Assembly (NCBI RefSeq): GCF_001683795.1
Contig: NZ_LIGX01000002.1
Span: 62,001-126,000 of the forward strand
DNA: 64,000 nucleotides
Direction: 5' to 3'
Origin: Neoakkermansia glycaniphila
GTDB taxonomy: Bacteria; Verrucomicrobiota; Verrucomicrobiia; Verrucomicrobiales; Akkermansiaceae
The notes below the pieces were generated by a model, which was not told the DNA's origin, did not search any database, and saw only the letters and a list, made by a program, of their open reading frames with translations. The position numbers were made by a program, and so were the translations under genes. Below are positions 52,362-63,300 of this stretch, in pieces. Position 1 is the first letter of the stretch; each line of letters opens with the position of its first letter.

Positions 52362-54410
52362 ATGCAATTTTTCCTCGCCAACCCCCTGTACTGGCTGCTC
52401 GCGGCGGCGCTCATCCCCCTCATCGTCCACCTGCTCGCCCGCTCGCGCCCCAAAGACAGGAAATTCAGCTCCCTGTACTTCCTGCGCGAAGTCATCTCGC
52501 GGCAGGTGCGCATCTTCCGCCCGAAAAACAGGCTCCTCCTCCTGCTCCGCACGCTCGCCATGCTCGCGCTGGCGGCGGCCTTCCTCCTGCCCTACATCGG
52601 AGGCCACGTCTCCGACCTCTCGCATGTGCGCAACGTCATCATCGTGCTGGACACCTCGGCCTCCATGGGAGCTGCCGACGGGCAGGAACTCCGCATGGCA
52701 CAGGCGGAACAAACCGTCACCAAAATCGTCAACGAACTCCGGGCTACGGACAAAATCAACCTCATCTCGGCGGGAGCGCGTCCTTCGGCCCTGTTTGAAC
52801 GCCCCGAACAGGCGCGGCAAATGGTCCTGCGCGAACTGAGCCGACTGCACAGCGCCGGAGAAGAATCCGATGCCGCTGCAGCCGTCCGCCTCGCCGTCGA
52901 ACAGGCCCGCAGCCTCCCCGAAGGCCAGAGCGCGGAAATCTACGTCGTCTCCGACTTCCAGGCATCCAACTGGGCGGCTCTCGACTACGCCAGCCTCGTC
53001 CCCGACAAAATCCCCGTCCGCTGGGTCTCCGTCGCCCAAAGCCCGAAACTGGCGAACACCTACATCTCTGCCATCTCCACCATCCCTGCCAAAGCCCTCC
53101 CGGGGCAACCCGTCACCGTCAACGTCACGCTCGGCCAGTGCGGCAAAGCGCCCGTACGCACCACCCTCCACCTCGAAGGCGGTTCCCTGCGCACCTCGCA
53201 GGTCTGCGAAATCCCGGCGAACGGCACCACCACGGCATCCTTCAGCATCGATGCCCCCACCAGCGGCAGCGAATGGGTACTCACCGCCTCCACCGATCCG
53301 GACGCCTTCCCGGCGGACAATGAACGCCGCACCATCCTTCCGCTGAACGACCGCCTCTCCTGCCAGGCCGTAGCTGCCGATCCGCTTCACCTCGGCACCA
53401 TGCTCCGCGCCCTGCAGTCCATCCCCTTCCTCGACTGCCAGATCGCCTCCGGCCCCGGCGAACACGCTCCCGACTTCCTGATCTGGAATGCGCCTGCCGC
53501 CGAAGACGTAGCCGTCATGGAAGAAAAAGCTCGTGAAGGAGCCGTCGTCCTCGCCATCCCTGATTTCTCCAACGACACCGCCGCCAATGCCGTCATGGGG
53601 TACAAGCCCGCCCGCGCCCAGTTGCAAGTCGCCGAAAACGACGAAAAATGGACACTGGAAATTGCCGCCCCGCAAGACCGCGTCTTCCGGCTCTTCCCGG
53701 ACAACACACTCTCCCCCCTCCTCACGAGCGGCGTCTATCGCCGGCTGAACAACGGATTGCAGCGCGAAGCCCCGCAGCATGCCACCGTCCTCCTCCGCTA
53801 TGCGGACGGAGTACCGGCCATCGTCCGCCGCCCTGTCGGGCGCGGAGCCGTCATTCTGTGGAACATTCCGGTTCACCCGATGGATACCCGATGGGGATCT
53901 TCGCCGCTCTACCTCCCCTTCGTCGCGGAAACGCTGACCGCCTCACGCATGGCCTCGGATGCCGCAGACGACATCCAGCCCGGAGCCGGATACCTCTCCT
54001 GCGTCGTACCGCCCAATCTGGGCGCTCGCGACATCATCCTGCAGAACGATCAAGGCGAACTCCTCTCCACCCGCGAAGTCAAGGAAGCACGCCGTGGCAT
54101 GATCCTGCAAAGCGAAACCCCTGCCGAACCCGGACTCTACACATGGCGGCGCAAGGACGACCCATCCAAAATCCTCGCGACGCAAGCCGTCAACTTCCCT
54201 GCGGCGGAATCCGTACTCGAAACCATGGACACCTCCGTACTTCCGCAGGGCATCATCACCCACAAAGAAGAAAACGACCGTCTCGACTCTGCGGAACGCC
54301 GCGACCTCTGTCCGTGGTGCATCGCACTCGCACTGCTCTTCCTCGCCGCCGAACTCCTCATCTGCTGCCGTGCATCCGGCAAACCCTCGGACAACCAGCC
54401 CACGCCATGA
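52362..54410 (+). CDS. BatA/VWA-domain membrane protein
   Basis: 682 residues. The N-terminus (NPLYWLLAAALIPLIVHLLARSRP) is the BatA-type membrane domain, with a second helix near 57-77. A VWA domain follows with the metal-site motif VLDTSASMGA (95-104), then a Ig-like/CARDB-like beta region (LPGQPVTVNVTLGQCGKAPV) and, near residues 320-480, a domain like those with a glutamine-amidotransferase-like fold. A C-terminal helix (CIALALLFLAAELLICC, near 653-669) anchors the chain again, so most of it is periplasmic. It is a predicted target of the MoxR ATPase. Its stop overlaps the next start by four bases. Confidence 0.85.
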   Translation: MQFFLANPLYWLLAAALIPLIVHLLARSRPKDRKFSSLYFLREVISRQVRIFRPKNRLLLLLRTLAMLALAAAFLLPYIGGHVSDLSHVRNVIIVLDTSASMGAADGQELRMAQAEQTVTKIVNELRATDKINLISAGARPSALFERPEQARQMVLRELSRLHSAGEESDAAAAVRLAVEQARSLPEGQSAEIYVVSDFQASNWAALDYASLVPDKIPVRWVSVAQSPKLANTYISAISTIPAKALPGQPVTVNVTLGQCGKAPVRTTLHLEGGSLRTSQVCEIPANGTTTASFSIDAPTSGSEWVLTASTDPDAFPADNERRTILPLNDRLSCQAVAADPLHLGTMLRALQSIPFLDCQIASGPGEHAPDFLIWNAPAAEDVAVMEEKAREGAVVLAIPDFSNDTAANAVMGYKPARAQLQVAENDEKWTLEIAAPQDRVFRLFPDNTLSPLLTSGVYRRLNNGLQREAPQHATVLLRYADGVPAIVRRPVGRGAVILWNIPVHPMDTRWGSSPLYLPFVAETLTASRMASDAADDIQPGAGYLSCVVPPNLGARDIILQNDQGELLSTREVKEARRGMILQSETPAEPGLYTWRRKDDPSKILATQAVNFPAAESVLETMDTSVLPQGIITHKEENDRLDSAERRDLCPWCIALALLFLAAELLICCRASGKPSDNQPTP

Positions 54411-54604
54411 ACAGCCACCTCTTCATCTTCGCCTCGTCCATTGCGCTGCTCCTGTCCATATCCGGATGGCTGAACAGCCTCGCCAGCCGCAGCCTCGACC
54501 GGCAGGGATACCGCCGAGCCAGAAAAAAACGCCGTCCCGCACGCCTCTCCGGTCGCTCGGACTCCCCCTTCACCTTCACTTCCGATAGCTCTTCCGCCGT
54601 ATGA
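54407..54604 (+). CDS. Small single-span membrane protein, coupled at both ends
   Basis: 65 residues: MNSHLFIFASSIALLLSISG gives one membrane helix, followed by a basic segment (RRARKKRRPARLSGR) and a Ser/Thr-rich tail. The ATG overlaps the stop of the preceding VWA gene (ATGA, 54407-54410), and its own stop overlaps the start of the next VWA gene (ATGA, 54601-54604). Two exact four-base overlaps in one short frame argue strongly for a real, translationally coupled gene. Positive-inside rules put the C-terminus in the cytoplasm. Unknown function; it may be a small subunit of the VWA membrane complex. Confidence 0.8.
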   Translation: MNSHLFIFASSIALLLSISGWLNSLASRSLDRQGYRRARKKRRPARLSGRSDSPFTFTSDSSSAV

Positions 54605-56814
54605 TCCTCGACCCCGTCCTTCCCCTGCCCCTGCTTGTCCCTCTGATCCTGCTGCTTGCAGCAGCGGCAGGCTGGCTGTGCAGAAAAGCCTGCCGTTCAC
54701 TGCCCGGCAAGGCACGCTTCGCCTGCATCCTTCTCTATGCGGCAGCCGTCCTTGCCATCGGCGCACTCCTGCTCAATCCGGGCCGCTATGAGAAAAAACT
54801 CGTCAGCAACATGCCCGTCTGGCTCATCGCTTCGGACACCTCCGCCTCCATGGCGTCGCCCTCCACTCCGGATGCAGCCTCCCCATCCCGCTCCTCTCTG
54901 GCGGCAGGCCTGCTGAAAAAGCTCGCCGCCTACCAGACTCCCGAGCGGGACCTCCGCTGGTTCGGCATCGGCCATACCGCCAGCCGCAAGGATGATGCCG
55001 CCGCGCTGGCCGCCGCCAAACCGGATGCCGATGCATCCATGCTCGCCTCATCCATCGACCAGCAGCTCCACGCCCTCCAGAGGCAGGGCCGCACCGTAGC
55101 AGGCATCGTCCTCCTCTCCGACGGGCGGGACAGCCGCCCCGACGACGCCCGGCAACTCTCCATCAAGGCAGCAGGCCAGAACACCCCCATCCACACCGTC
55201 GCCCTCGGCGGCAACTGGGAAGCGCCCGACATCGCCCTCTCCTCCTCGCGCACCCTCGTACAAGCTTACAAAGGCACACCCATCACCCTCACAGCCTCCG
55301 TGCGCAACAGCGGCATGGGCGACCGCCAGCTCGGCATCGTCCTCCTCGATGCCTCCGGAAAACAGGTCGAACGTAAAATCGTCGACGTCGCCAACGGCAA
55401 AACGGCCGACGTCGCCTTCTCGCTGGAAAGCCCGGAAAACTCTTCCGACTACACCATCGCCTGCGAACCCGTCGCCGGAGAAACGCGCAAGGACAACAAC
55501 AGCGCCTCCGTCACCGTCCGCGCCATCACCTCGAAAATCCGCGTCTTCATGGCGGAAGGATCCCCCTACTGGGACAGCAAATTCCTCGCCCAGTTCCTCC
55601 GCAAGCAGGAAGCCTTCGAAGTCAAATCCGTCCACCGCCTCAGCCAGGACCGCTTTTACCAGATCAACAGCGGAGACGATACCAGCGAACCCAGCCCCGA
55701 TGCAGGCATCCCCACCAGCACCGCCGAATTCCTCCGTTACGACATCGTCATCCTCGGTAAAGGCATGGAACACCTCTTCACACCCGAAATCGCCGAAGCC
55801 CTGCAATCCTACGTGCGCGACCACGGAGGCCTCCTCATCTTCGCCCGAGGCAAAAGCTACGGCGGCAGCATGCCCGCCATGGAACCGCTGGAACCCTTCG
55901 CCTGGCAGCACACCATCGGCGGGGAACACCACCTTACCCCCACGCCGTCAGGAGCATCCGAAGGACTGTTCGGCCACGTCCTGCCCGCACCGAAAGACGC
56001 CGTCTGGAAAACCCTGCCCGGCCTCGAAGACGTGTGGGATGTGGACAGCATCTCCCCGGACACCCGCATCCTCGCCACTACGGACGACGGGCAGACGCCC
56101 CTCCTCACCATCCGCCGCGTCGGCATGGGAGCCGTCGCCTGCCTGAACGGCGAAGGCCTCTGGAAATGGGACTTCTACCCCGAAGCCCGCAGGGACGGCA
56201 ACATCTACGCCGACTTCTGGAAACAATTCCTCCCGTGGATTCAAACCGCCGCCGAATTCCGCCCGGGCTTCGACCTCTCCCTCCATGCGGAACGCAACCC
56301 CATCGAAACGGGCGACGCATTGCGCTGCACCATGAGCTGGCGCGGCATCGGCACGCCCGGCAATGTCGAACTGCAAATCACCCCCCTCTCCGGCCAATCC
56401 AGCCCCCAGACCGTCTCCGCACGCCACGAAGGCGAAAAGAACGGCCTGCACCGCTGGACTGCCTCCCTCGTACCGGACAAACCCGGCGACTACCTGCTTA
56501 AAGCCATCCTCCCCGACCAGCCGGAAATCCCCTGTCCTGAAATCCGCATCCGCGTCAACCCCCTTCCCGGCGAACTCGACAACCTCAATGCCGACCGCGA
56601 ATGGCTGGCCCGCCTGAGCGAAAGCACGGGAGGCACCATGCTCACCCCCGATTCCCCCGCAGCCGCATGGGATGCCGTCTTCGCCATGCCGCAAGACACG
56701 CAAAGCGAAGAAGAAGAATACCGCCCCGCCTGGAACCGCTGGTGGGTACTCCTCTCCATCGGTGCGGCCCTCGGCCTCGCCTGGTGGATCCGCCGCCGCC
56801 ATGGACTCCTGTAA
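54601..56814 (+). CDS. VWA and amidotransferase-fold-like membrane protein
   Basis: 737 residues. Two N-terminal membrane helices (about 8-25 and 40-58), a VWA-like domain starting IASDTSASM (76-84) with VAGIVLLSDGRDS further on, a CARDB-like beta segment (YKGTPITLTASVRNSGMGDR), then a region resembling class I glutamine-amidotransferase-like folds (YDIVILGKGMEHLFTPEIAE, YVRDHGGLLIFARGK), and a C-terminal membrane helix (WWVLLSIGAALGLAWWI). No catalytic Cys-His-Glu triad of a working amidotransferase is evident. It is a paralog in layout of the earlier VWA gene and likely its partner. The next gene starts 16 nt later. Confidence 0.82.
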   Translation: MILDPVLPLPLLVPLILLLAAAAGWLCRKACRSLPGKARFACILLYAAAVLAIGALLLNPGRYEKKLVSNMPVWLIASDTSASMASPSTPDAASPSRSSLAAGLLKKLAAYQTPERDLRWFGIGHTASRKDDAAALAAAKPDADASMLASSIDQQLHALQRQGRTVAGIVLLSDGRDSRPDDARQLSIKAAGQNTPIHTVALGGNWEAPDIALSSSRTLVQAYKGTPITLTASVRNSGMGDRQLGIVLLDASGKQVERKIVDVANGKTADVAFSLESPENSSDYTIACEPVAGETRKDNNSASVTVRAITSKIRVFMAEGSPYWDSKFLAQFLRKQEAFEVKSVHRLSQDRFYQINSGDDTSEPSPDAGIPTSTAEFLRYDIVILGKGMEHLFTPEIAEALQSYVRDHGGLLIFARGKSYGGSMPAMEPLEPFAWQHTIGGEHHLTPTPSGASEGLFGHVLPAPKDAVWKTLPGLEDVWDVDSISPDTRILATTDDGQTPLLTIRRVGMGAVACLNGEGLWKWDFYPEARRDGNIYADFWKQFLPWIQTAAEFRPGFDLSLHAERNPIETGDALRCTMSWRGIGTPGNVELQITPLSGQSSPQTVSARHEGEKNGLHRWTASLVPDKPGDYLLKAILPDQPEIPCPEIRIRVNPLPGELDNLNADREWLARLSESTGGTMLTPDSPAAAWDAVFAMPQDTQSEEEEYRPAWNRWWVLLSIGAALGLAWWIRRRHGLL

Positions 56815-56830
56815 CACCATCCCCACTTCC

Positions 56831-59632
56831 ATGAACGAAGAACCGACAGCCCCCGCTCCTGCCCCGAAGCCCCGCTTCGACACCGTCTTCCGCCGCTACT
56901 GCCGCCGCCGCCGCTGCGCCGCCTTCTTCGCGGCCATCGTCCGCACGGCAGCCTTCGCCGTCTGCCTCCTGCTCCTGTTCGCCCTGCTGGATTACTCGCT
57001 CACCTTCGAGGAAACCGCCCGCCGCACCGGCGGCTACATCTGGCGGGCCCTCGTCGGCCTGTACCTCCTGTACGACTTGCTCCGCGCCTGCTCCTACCCC
57101 CGCCGAAAACTCGCGGAAGAACTCGATGCCATGCGGCACGACAGCCGCCGAAGCATCCTCTCCGCCTGGGAACTCGAAACGAACAAAGACGCCGATACAT
57201 CAAGCCTCGGCCAATGGCTCCGCGAACAGGCCACTCAGCAAACGGCCAGCGACCTGAAAACCTACCTGCGCCGCAGCCATGCCGTACTGAAACGATTCGC
57301 CTTCCCCCTGCTCGGCATCCTCCTCCTCGCCGGCTTCTGCACAGGCATCTACACCGCATGGCCCAAGGAAAGCCTCGTCGTACTCAACCGCCTCATGAGG
57401 CCCGAACTCGACACCCCGCCGCTCTCGCCCTACACCTTCACCGTCAAACCGGCCGTACTCGAAGTCCATTACGGCGGCGACCTCCTCATCCAGGCGGAAG
57501 TCGAAGGCCCTGCACTGGAAGGCACCCTTGAACTATGGGTGCGGCAGCCCGGCCTCGCCATGCAGAAACTGCCAGCCTTCCGCGAAAAAGACAACATGTG
57601 GGCGCGCCGCCTTGAAAAAGTCACGCAAGCCTGCGAAATCGCCTTCGCCACGGACAACGGCAAAGCCCGCAGCCACTGGCAACCCGTCCGCATCAACTAC
57701 CGTCCGCGCATCACGGCGGGCACCGTCACCGTCACGCCTCCCGCCTACACCCGCATGCCGGCTGCCACCAGCGCCCTGAGCGGGCAGGAAATCACCGTAC
57801 CCGAAGGCGGAGCCGTCACCTACACCATCCAGAGCAACCGCTCCCTCTCGTCCGGCACCGCCGTCTACCGCGCGGAACGCCCGGGAGCAGTCGACGAAAC
57901 CGTACAGGGCAAAATCGTCCGTGAAAACACCTGCATCTTCACCCTCCCCGTACGCTACTCCGGCAACCTCACCATCGACCTCAAAGATACAGGCGGCGAC
58001 AACCTCGAGAAACCGCTTGAAAGCAAAATCCGCACCCAGAGCGACCTCCCGCCCGTCGTCAACCTCCGCAAACCGTCCGAAGACTGCTTCGTCGTCATCG
58101 GCTACCCGTTCGAACTCGAAGCCGAAGCCTCCGACGACTACGGCCTCGTACGCTTCGACCTGAACAGGAATACCGAAGGAACCCGCCCACGCCCCACCTC
58201 CATCCTCGGCACCCCCGGCGACCGCGACATGAAAACCACCCTCGGCATCGACCTCCGGAAACTCGGAGCGCAACCCGGCGACGTCTTCGAACTCGGAGTC
58301 GAAGCGCAGGATGCCAACCCGTACCGGCTGAACATCACCACCTCGCCCACCGTCAAAGTCACCGTCATCAGCGAAGAGGAATACGCCGAAATGCTCCGTA
58401 TGGAAGCCAGCCTCGAAGACTTCAAGGCACGCTACGAAGAACTCCAGAACGAGCTCAACAAAACCATCGAAGCACTGGCTGCAGCCGAAAACATCGAAGA
58501 TCCTGCCAAACGAGCGGAAGCCCTTGAAAAAATCAAACAACAGCACCAGAAAACCAAGAAACTGGCGGAAACCATCGCCAAGGACTTCCCCATCTTCGAC
58601 AGCGACAAACAACTCTCCGCTCTCGCCGAACAACTGGCCTCCGAACTGCAGCAGAACATGGACGATGCCGAAAAAACGGACCCCAAATCCGGCATGAAAC
58701 AATGGAACGAATCCATGAAACAAATGCAGGCCCGGCTCGGTGCCAGTGCGCAAAACCTCAACCAGCAGAAAGAAGATGCCGAAAAGGCCGCCAATGTAGC
58801 CGCCATCATGGAACTTCTCTATGAATTCCAGGCCCTCACCGAAGAACAGAAGGAAATGCAAAACCGCTTCCTCGCCTACGTCTCCGAAATGAAACAGGGC
58901 CGCCGCGTCACCACCGAACAGCTCGAAGCCCTCGGCGAAGACCAGCAGAACATCCATGATCGGCTCGAAACATGGTCGGAGAAAATTCCGAAAGTCATTG
59001 AAAACCTGCCCGACGAAGCGGCTAAATTCAAAGACATCCTGCTCACCTTCCAGGCCAAATACAGTGAGCTGGACATTCCGGAAATCATGGAAGCCGCCAT
59101 CGACGAAAGCCGCAACCTGCACCATGCACCCGAAGCATACGACTATGCCAGCCAGGCCTACGAAGCCATGAAAAAACTGATCGACGAAACCATGTCCAAC
59201 GATGGCGAAGGACTGGACCCGTCCGAATGCCTCAGCGGCGCATGCCAATCCGCAGCCCGGCAAATGATGGAAGCCCTGTGCAAACAATGCCAGGGACAGG
59301 GCAACGACCCGATGAAAAACGGCCAGGGCAACGGCGCCGGAGCCGGATACGGCGGCAATGGGGCTCGCCCGTCCATGCCGGGATCCCGTTCCATCGTCGG
59401 CCCGCCGCGCAGCAAACGCGCCGGAAGCGGTTCGGCGGAAAGCTCCCACTCCGCGCAAGGCGGCCAGGGCAACCGAGGCAACAACCACTCCGGCAACGAT
59501 CCCGGCAAATCCTCTCCCTCACCATCCGAAGCCGGAGAAAAGGAAATCGACTTCTCCGACTCCAACTGGGAACAGGTGCCGCCCACCTACCGCGACGCCG
59601 TCCGCAAATACTTCAAACCCGCCAATCAGTAA
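56831..59632 (+). CDS. DUF4175-like large membrane and coiled-coil protein
   Basis: 933 residues from the ATG at 56831; an alternative ATG at 56801 would overlap the previous gene by 14 nt. Three N-terminal helices (about 26-48, 60-80, 150-170) are followed by beta-rich domains (PYTFTVKPAVLEVHYGGDLL onward), then a long helical/coiled-coil part (about 515-810, ELQNELNKTIEALAAAENIE). A low-complexity Gly/Asn/Ser tail (about 850-900) comes before the conserved end DSNWEQVPPTYRDAVRKYF. This is the plan of DUF4175-type proteins found in MoxR/VWA clusters. Periplasmic body, membrane anchored. Function unknown. Confidence 0.78.
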   Translation: MNEEPTAPAPAPKPRFDTVFRRYCRRRRCAAFFAAIVRTAAFAVCLLLLFALLDYSLTFEETARRTGGYIWRALVGLYLLYDLLRACSYPRRKLAEELDAMRHDSRRSILSAWELETNKDADTSSLGQWLREQATQQTASDLKTYLRRSHAVLKRFAFPLLGILLLAGFCTGIYTAWPKESLVVLNRLMRPELDTPPLSPYTFTVKPAVLEVHYGGDLLIQAEVEGPALEGTLELWVRQPGLAMQKLPAFREKDNMWARRLEKVTQACEIAFATDNGKARSHWQPVRINYRPRITAGTVTVTPPAYTRMPAATSALSGQEITVPEGGAVTYTIQSNRSLSSGTAVYRAERPGAVDETVQGKIVRENTCIFTLPVRYSGNLTIDLKDTGGDNLEKPLESKIRTQSDLPPVVNLRKPSEDCFVVIGYPFELEAEASDDYGLVRFDLNRNTEGTRPRPTSILGTPGDRDMKTTLGIDLRKLGAQPGDVFELGVEAQDANPYRLNITTSPTVKVTVISEEEYAEMLRMEASLEDFKARYEELQNELNKTIEALAAAENIEDPAKRAEALEKIKQQHQKTKKLAETIAKDFPIFDSDKQLSALAEQLASELQQNMDDAEKTDPKSGMKQWNESMKQMQARLGASAQNLNQQKEDAEKAANVAAIMELLYEFQALTEEQKEMQNRFLAYVSEMKQGRRVTTEQLEALGEDQQNIHDRLETWSEKIPKVIENLPDEAAKFKDILLTFQAKYSELDIPEIMEAAIDESRNLHHAPEAYDYASQAYEAMKKLIDETMSNDGEGLDPSECLSGACQSAARQMMEALCKQCQGQGNDPMKNGQGNGAGAGYGGNGARPSMPGSRSIVGPPRSKRAGSGSAESSHSAQGGQGNRGNNHSGNDPGKSSPSPSEAGEKEIDFSDSNWEQVPPTYRDAVRKYFKPANQ

Positions 59633-59670
59633 CCCCTCACCGCGGCTTCGGTCGCAACCGCCAGCAAACC

Positions 59671-60312
59671 ATGAAAACCGTCATCTGCCTCCTCACCCTG
59701 CTACTTGCCTGCCTGTGCCCCGCCTCCGCCAAGGAAGGCATCGTCCAGTGCGGCAACCTGATCTACGCAGGCAACAAAACCTCCCGTTGCTTCAGCGATG
59801 AATTCCTGTCCACCGTCCAGCAGAAAACAAGCATCAGCACCAGCCGCCGCTTCCGGGCCGTGCGGCTCGACAGCGAAGAACTCTTCCAGTTCCCCTTCGT
59901 CGTCATGACGGGCGAAGGCAACTTCACCCTCACATCCAAGGAACGGGAAAACCTCAAGAAATACGTCGCCGGGGGCGGCTTCCTGCTCGCCTCCGCCGGA
60001 TGCTCCAGCGAAACATGGGACAAATCCTTCCGCAAGGAAATGACCCAAACCTTCGGTGAAATGAAACCCATCCCGATGCAGCACCCCATCTTCTCCACCG
60101 TCTTCCCGATAAAAACCCTCTCCGCCGGAAAAAAACCGACCAAAGGCCACCTCGAAGGTATCACGATCAACGACAAACTCGTCGTCGTCTATTCGGCGGA
60201 CGGCCTCAACGACAGCTCCAACTCCCGCGGCTGCTGCTGCTGCGGAGGCAGCGAACTGGGCAACGCCCTCCAAATCAACGCCAACATTCTGGCATACGCC
60301 CTGCTTCGCTAA
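59671..60312 (+). CDS. DUF4159-type exported protein with a four-cysteine run
   Basis: 213 residues from the ATG at 59671, giving a clean signal peptide (CLLTLLLACLCPASA). The core YVAGGGFLLASAGCSSETWD, MQHPIFSTVF and LVVVYSADGLND fits DUF4159, a domain with a glutamine-amidotransferase-like fold found at the end of MoxR/VWA operons. A run of four cysteines in SRGCCCCGGSELGNAL near 189-204 could bind metal or form disulfides. It lies between the DUF4175-like gene and the redox fusion gene, with 38-nt gaps on both sides. Confidence 0.82.
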   Translation: MKTVICLLTLLLACLCPASAKEGIVQCGNLIYAGNKTSRCFSDEFLSTVQQKTSISTSRRFRAVRLDSEELFQFPFVVMTGEGNFTLTSKERENLKKYVAGGGFLLASAGCSSETWDKSFRKEMTQTFGEMKPIPMQHPIFSTVFPIKTLSAGKKPTKGHLEGITINDKLVVVYSADGLNDSSNSRGCCCCGGSELGNALQINANILAYALLR

Positions 60313-60350
60313 AGCCGCACGAACCCACACACGCCCGCACCCCACCAGCC

Positions 60351-63300
60351 ATGCGCTTCCTTCTTCCATTCCTCTGCATCCCCTTCGCTCTGGCCGCCGA
60401 ACTGGCCCTGCCCGACGATGCCTCCCAACTCAGCACGGTTGACCGGCAGGAACTGCTGGCTGCATGGCGCAACAATGCCGCCGCCTGCCCGAGGGAAGCT
60501 CTTGTCGCCCAGCTCTCCAGCCCCTCCCTGAAAACGAGGTGCGCCGCCCTCGACCTTCTGGAAGACCTCACCGGAAACGACTTCGGCTTCGATCCGTGGC
60601 TGCCGCCCTCCGAAATCCCGGCGGAAACCCGGCAAGCCCTTCAGGACTGGAGCAAAAGCGACGCCGGATTCCTCAACACCTCCCATCCGCCCGATGCGGA
60701 ACAGATCAACCGGGCCATCGCCATCTTCCTCTCTGCAGACGATGAAATGAGGGAACGCACCTGCCGCCTCCTGCTTCCCCACAAAAACATCCTCATCGGA
60801 GCCATCGAGCAAACCCTGAAATCCCGGCCCGACCTCACGCAGGACGACATCAAAGCCCTCCGCCAGATCGAATACCGCATGCAGCTCGATTCGACCCTCG
60901 GCCCGAAGGCTGCCGCCACATCGCGGCTCCTCGTCTCGGACAAACGGGGAGACATCATCGAAGGCATCGAATCCCTCCGCAACTCGCCGCAGACGGTTCT
61001 ACCCGTCCTGAACACGCTCATCGACCACGCCGACCCTATGGTCAGGGAAACGGCGATCGACGTCATGCTCCTCACCGGCAAGGAAAAAGCTCTCGAAGCC
61101 CTCATGCCCATGCTTCAGAAGGAAACCGACCCCAACATCCTTCAAATCGCCTTCCGCCGGGTGACCGACTACATGAATGCGGACATGAAAAAACTCCTGC
61201 TCCGCCATGCCCTCTCGCCGCAGGAAGATGTCGCCGTCACCGCCCTGAACGTCCTGCGGGAATCGAAGGACATCGACGACGACATGTACTCCAACGTTGA
61301 CTCGCGCAGTAAAAAAACACGCAAGGAAATCCGATTCTCCGAAGAAGAGATGCACCGGCTGCTCTCCTCTCCCAACTGGCGCATCCGCTCCGCTCTGTTC
61401 GAACTCATCACGGCGGACAAACGCAACCGCACCACCCCTAAACTCACGCCGGAAAGCCGCCAGCTCATCTACAAAGGCATGACGGACGACGACGCCACCG
61501 TGCGGCAAACCGCCTTTCAGGCCATCGTCGTGGGCAAACTCTTCAGCAACGACCTCGTCCCCCTCTGCGAGGAACTCCTCAAGCGCGACACGGAAATGCT
61601 CCCGCAGGTCATCTACCTGTTCATGGCGGTCAATGCCGATATCAGCGAAACCGTTCAGAACATGCTCTCGCGCATGACCGTCGACCAGATTGAAAATCTC
61701 CTCGCGCTGGAGGGCGACTATACCACCTACATCCTCGCCTCCGGCAGCGGCAACCGCGCCACGCGCACCGTCGTCGCCGCATTGGAGAAAAGCCCCGATC
61801 CCGGAGTCAAGCGCATCCTGCTTCTCCGCAAAAGCAAAGGGCTGATGCTCCGCACGGACGGCTGGGACGCCTTCCTCGCCGGACTGGAAAACCCGGCCTA
61901 CACCCCGGCGCAGAAAATCGAACTGCTCGAATCCCTCAACTACGTCTCCCTCGCCACCCTCCTCGACGAATCCGCCGCCCCCACGGAAAGCAGCAGCATC
62001 TACATCAGCTCGGGCACACCACCTCCCGCCTCTTCCGCCCGGAAACAGCAATTCGCCCCCTACATGGAACGCCTCCTCGGCATCCTGCGCAACATGCGCG
62101 ACAAGGACGCATCGGACGACCTCCGCCACAGCGCCCTGATAGCCCTGTGCAGCCTTCGGGACAAAGAAAGCCGGGACACCCTCATCCGGACATTCCCGCA
62201 AATGAGCGCGAGCCGGAAACTCTCCATTCTGGAAACGAACGACAATGTCAGGCTCGACCTCCCCGCCGAGCTGTTCACGCAGGCATTCGCCACCGGCAAC
62301 GAACAAATCCGCAAAGCCGTTTACAGCAACCTGCGGTACAAGCGCAGCAGCGACACGCTGGACAAATACCTCACACCGGAAATGTGCGATGCCGCCATGT
62401 GGCATGACAGCATCCTCTGGGACTGGGGCAGCGCCTGCCGCTATTCCAGCGCGAACGAACGGCGGTTCTTCCGCTCGTTCCTGCTTGCGGCAGTAGCCAG
62501 CGACAAAGTGCCGATGCCGCTCCGCGAAGAAATCGCCTTCTACTGCTGCCTCGATGAAACAACGCGCAAAAAGCCGGAGGTACAGAACTTCATCTCATCA
62601 TGCACATCCGCCCGCAAGCCGTATCTGCAATTCATCGACGACGCACCCAAAAAACGGGGCGACATCCTCCCGTGGGCCGTCAAATGGTCAAAATCCCCCG
62701 AACCGCTCATCCGCTTCACCGTCGCCAGCTGCCTGCAATCCCTCTACGACTGGAAATTCGTCCTGCCGATCTCGACCAACAAAAAACCGTTGTTCACGGA
62801 ACCGGCCATCCTGCGCCGCAAGCTCTCCACCTCCTCCAGCCGCACGGCCCGCGCCCCCGAAGAACTGGTCTCTCTCATACGTGACATGCAGAAGGATACC
62901 GACGGCCGTGTCGCAGCAGCGGCGGCCATCTCCCTACTCGGCATCACAGGCGACTGCGACGCCCGACTGCTCAAAAACCAGTTGGAAAAAATAAACGGCA
63001 TTCAGGAAAAACGCCACCTCGATGAAGACGACGACTCCATGACGCTGGAAGAAACGCTGGCCACCATGCTCCAGTCCCAATTCACCCGCATCACCTCCAC
63101 GCGCAACGCTTCATCCTCCGACTCTTCCTACTTCTACAGCTCCGAACAGGTATTCACTCCCCTGCAAGGAAAACTCACCGATTGTGAGAAAGACCTCTTC
63201 TCCTTTGCCGCCATCCTGAATCCCGACTATGTCAAACTCAAGTTGGAAAACGGCGAAAAACTTGACATCGCCGGAAACGGAGAAACCGCCGTCAGCTTCA

